Source of the DNA: Acetatifactor sp.
GTDB lineage: Bacteria > Bacillota > Clostridia > Lachnospirales > Lachnospiraceae
DNA length: 40,353 bases
Assembly (NCBI GenBank): GCA_018385425.1
Contig: JAHBAA010000168.1
Coordinates: 1 to 40,353, forward strand
Reading direction: 5' to 3'
Positions 38,669 through 40,353 of this stretch are shown here, piece by piece. Position 1 is the first letter of the stretch. Every line of letters begins with the position of its first letter. The notes under the pieces were generated by a model. The model was given only the letters and a program-made list of their open reading frames with translations. It searched no databases and was not told the DNA's origin. The translations under genes were made by a program, and so were the position numbers.

Positions 38669-39501
38669 GATTAGGCGGAGGCGTGGAGAAACCCTATCGG
38701 AATCCGGAAGAATGGTTGAAATGGGTGAAAGAACTGCAATACAGCGCCGTGATCTTTCCGGTGGACAGCTCGGCAGATCCGTCCGTGGTGCAGGACTATC
38801 TGAAGGTCATCCGGGCAAATGATCTGGTGATCGGTGAGGTGGGTGTCTGGAGAAACTGCCTGTCCCCCCGTGATGCGGAGAGAAAGGCAGCATGTGATTA
38901 TGCCAAGGCCCAGCTCGCCCTGGCAGAGGAAGTATCTGCAAACTGCTGTGTCAACATCATCGGAAGCCGCAGCGATATCTGGGACGGATTTGCCCCGGAA
39001 AATTATGATCCCGCCGTCTACGATCTGGCTGTAGACAGCATTCGGGATATTATCGATGCCGTGAAACCTGTCAGAAGCTGCTACTCCATCGAGCCTATGC
39101 CCTGGATGGTACCGGACTCACCGGAGCAGTATCTGCAGCTGGTCAGAGACGTAGACCGGGCAGGCTTCGGCGTTCATCTGGACTATGTGAACATGATCAA
39201 CTGCCCCAAACGCTATGTACAGAGCACAGAGTTTATCCGCCGCTGCTTTGAACTCCTGGGTCCCTATATCAAGAGCATTCACGGCAAGGATGTCTCTATG
39301 GAACAGGCCTTTACTACACTGATCCACGAGGTTCAACCCGGCTTCGGAACGCTGAACCACAAGGAGATTTTGAAGATGGTGGAGGCTCTCGGGCCTGACA
39401 CCACCTTCTTCATCGAGCATCTGCCCTCTCATGAGACCTATATGGAGGCCGCTGCTTTTATACGAAAGCAGGCGCAGGATGCCGGTATTACAGTTCTGTG
39501 A
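38665..39501 (+). CDS. Sugar-phosphate isomerase/epimerase-type TIM barrel
   Basis: This 278-residue AP-endonuclease-2-like (xylose isomerase-like) barrel has the four expected divalent-metal ligands: E143 in YSIEPMPW, D173 in VHLDYVNMI, H206 in IKSIHGKDV and E251 in FFIEHLPSHETY. Members interconvert keto-sugars or epimerise sugar phosphates or inosose. The start at 38665 has GGAGG upstream and overlaps the preceding stop by ATGA; the TTG at 38650 is rejected. The unusual pairing with the FMN-type protein suggests a joint small-molecule pathway (for example a hydroxy-acid or polyol), which is inference. A hairpin follows the stop. Confidence 0.9.
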   Translation: MRLGGGVEKPYRNPEEWLKWVKELQYSAVIFPVDSSADPSVVQDYLKVIRANDLVIGEVGVWRNCLSPRDAERKAACDYAKAQLALAEEVSANCCVNIIGSRSDIWDGFAPENYDPAVYDLAVDSIRDIIDAVKPVRSCYSIEPMPWMVPDSPEQYLQLVRDVDRAGFGVHLDYVNMINCPKRYVQSTEFIRRCFELLGPYIKSIHGKDVSMEQAFTTLIHEVQPGFGTLNHKEILKMVEALGPDTTFFIEHLPSHETYMEAAAFIRKQAQDAGITVL

Positions 39502-39530
39502 ACTGCTTCAAAAATAAAAGTCAACAAACC

Positions 39531-39565
39531 AAGGACCTCGTGAGCAAAGCACTCACGGGGTCCTT
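39531..39565 (+). terminator. Terminator hairpin after the epimerase gene (shared with the convergent gene)
   Basis: AAGGACCTCGTGAG/CTCACGGGGTCCTT forms a 14-bp stem with one wobble and a 7-base loop, 30 bases after the plus-strand stop. It overlaps the stop codon of the convergent minus-strand gene (39553-39555), so it may serve both directions, though the T-run on either side is short. Confidence 0.7.
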
Positions 39566-40353
39566 TCCATAGAAATATCTCTCAGTATCTCCTCAGGTGT
39601 CATCTCCAGATACCCTTCCGGGTCGGTCAGCCCGGTCTCCGACAACGACCAGACGAAGCCCCCTGCATTCTTACTTTCCGAAAAAGAGAGATACCTTCGA
39701 TAGGGTTTCAACTGAACCTCATAACGTTCACTCCACTCCGGGCAATAGGTACTCATATATGCTTCTGCCAGCTGCATCGCCTCACAGTTACTGCGCCCTT
39801 TCGGATCCAATGCAGACAACTGCACTCCGCCTCCCAACTCACCGGTTATCGAAGGGGAGGGAGTGGAATGAACGATCAGCACACTGCCATCCTGACAGGT
39901 TCCCAGACTCATCCACACATGTCCCTTGATGCTGACGATATCGCCGGGCTGCAGCAAACGATTTTTCTCCCGACTAAAAGAACCAAAGCCGTGATGGTCG
40001 GCCAAACTCTTGGCAAACTCTGTGGAAGAGACCACATATCCGGTCCGCTTCTCATCGTCTGCCCCGGAAGGGTCCGTCATCACGTTGTAGATCACCCAGC
40101 CCAGATACCCGGAGCAGTCCAAGCCACACTGGTGATACGTATTCACCCCGTCGAAGGGGTAGAAACTGTCCTTAGGATCCTCCCTGCGATTCTTGGTCCC
40201 GGGCACATATCGGTAGTTATAATTTTCATCCTGCTCCTCAAAAAAGATACTCCACTTCTCGGAACGTCCAAAGCTCATAGCTTCCTCACCTGCACCGGTG
40301 TCCTCCAAATTCCAGCCTCCTCCGTAGACATACAATACTTTTCCCACAGGAGC
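39553..40353 (-). CDS. NlpC/P60-like cysteine peptidase domain protein (partial, cut at the right edge)
   Basis: At least 266 residues are visible; the frame is open to the window edge, so the N-terminus is outside. The visible part begins APVGKVLYVYGGGWN, as in NlpC/P60 peptidoglycan hydrolases. The catalytic Cys is in CGLDCSGYLGWVIY, the catalytic His is in PGDIVSIKGHVWMSLG, and a third polar residue lies in VLIVHSTPSPS. About 50 residues with Gly-, Asn- and Tyr-rich stretches separate the domain start from the Cys. After the catalytic domain there is a C-terminal tail (YMSTYCPEWSERYEV, then ALKPYRRYLSFSES-type residues). It probably cuts D-Glu-diaminoacyl bonds in peptidoglycan after export, but the signal peptide cannot be seen. 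Confidence 0.85.
   Translation of the reverse strand, partial: APVGKVLYVYGGGWNLEDTGAGEEAMSFGRSEKWSIFFEEQDENYNYRYVPGTKNRREDPKDSFYPFDGVNTYHQCGLDCSGYLGWVIYNVMTDPSGADDEKRTGYVVSSTEFAKSLADHHGFGSFSREKNRLLQPGDIVSIKGHVWMSLGTCQDGSVLIVHSTPSPSITGELGGGVQLSALDPKGRSNCEAMQLAEAYMSTYCPEWSERYEVQLKPYRRYLSFSESKNAGGFVWSLSETGLTDPEGYLEMTPEEILRDISMERTP

Noticed and set aside
1-40353. CRISPR array, insertion sequence, prophage or integrative element
   Set aside because: No regularly spaced repeats, no transposase, integrase or phage structural gene, and no clear change in base composition were seen by eye; small degenerate elements cannot be excluded.

Overview
The window looks like a chromosomal segment from a Lachnospiraceae-type Clostridia bacterium (Bacillota). 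The evidence is ribosome binding sites of the GGAGG type, TTGACA/TATAAT promoters, TTG and GTG starts, a BofA-type sporulation protein, a monoderm Tad/Flp pilus locus with DUF5702 and FHA-domain proteins, and typical Clostridia families (DUF1292, DUF2975 with a small XRE regulator, DUF4153/DUF4173, MBOAT with a DHHW partner). Assignment below family level is not possible from the sequence alone. Most genes lie on the minus strand, so they read right to left.

Layout. At the left edge (1-400) are a tRNA-Ser(GCT) gene with a strong promoter and a second promoter firing leftward out of the window, possibly into an rRNA operon. At 498-3108 is an operon for a rhomboid protease, a HIT protein and a two-subunit Fe-S fumarase. 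At 3142-12574 is an eleven-gene Tad/Flp pilus operon: prepilin peptidase, TadZ/CpaE-like, TadA ATPase, TadB, TadC, Flp pilin, DUF5702 protein, TadE-like protein, a second prepilin peptidase, a second TadE-like protein and an FHA protein. bofA follows. At 12965-17605 are glgB and a large TPR/acidic/AAA-like protein. At 17630-21765 are rsmA, a HAD phosphatase, a DHHW-family protein and an MBOAT-family protein.

A plus-strand block (21844-27008) carries an ABC-F ATPase and both halves of a heterodimeric ABC exporter. It meets, tail to tail with a 22-base overlap, a minus-strand operon (26987-32555) for a DUF1292 protein, two translationally coupled MutS-like ATPases, a MATE exporter and a PHP-domain protein. 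Further right are an AEC transporter, a GT-C-like membrane protein, a DUF4153-type protein, an XRE regulator and a DUF2975 protein. A plus-strand pair follows: an FMN-oxidase-like protein and a TIM-barrel epimerase. A partial NlpC/P60-like protein is cut by the right edge.

The most interesting observation is a 147-bp segment (5898-6044) inside the start of the TadE-like gene, bounded by 26-bp inverted repeats (24/26 identical). Flipping it keeps the reading frame open and swaps about 35 N-terminal residues, which is the signature of an intragenic inverton. Second is an MBOAT/DHHW acetylation pair in which both partners have lost their hallmark catalytic histidines although both genes are intact. 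Third is a pair of co-translated MutS-like ATPases that resemble an uncharacterised heterodimer. No CRISPR array, insertion sequence, transposase, recombinase or prophage gene was seen.
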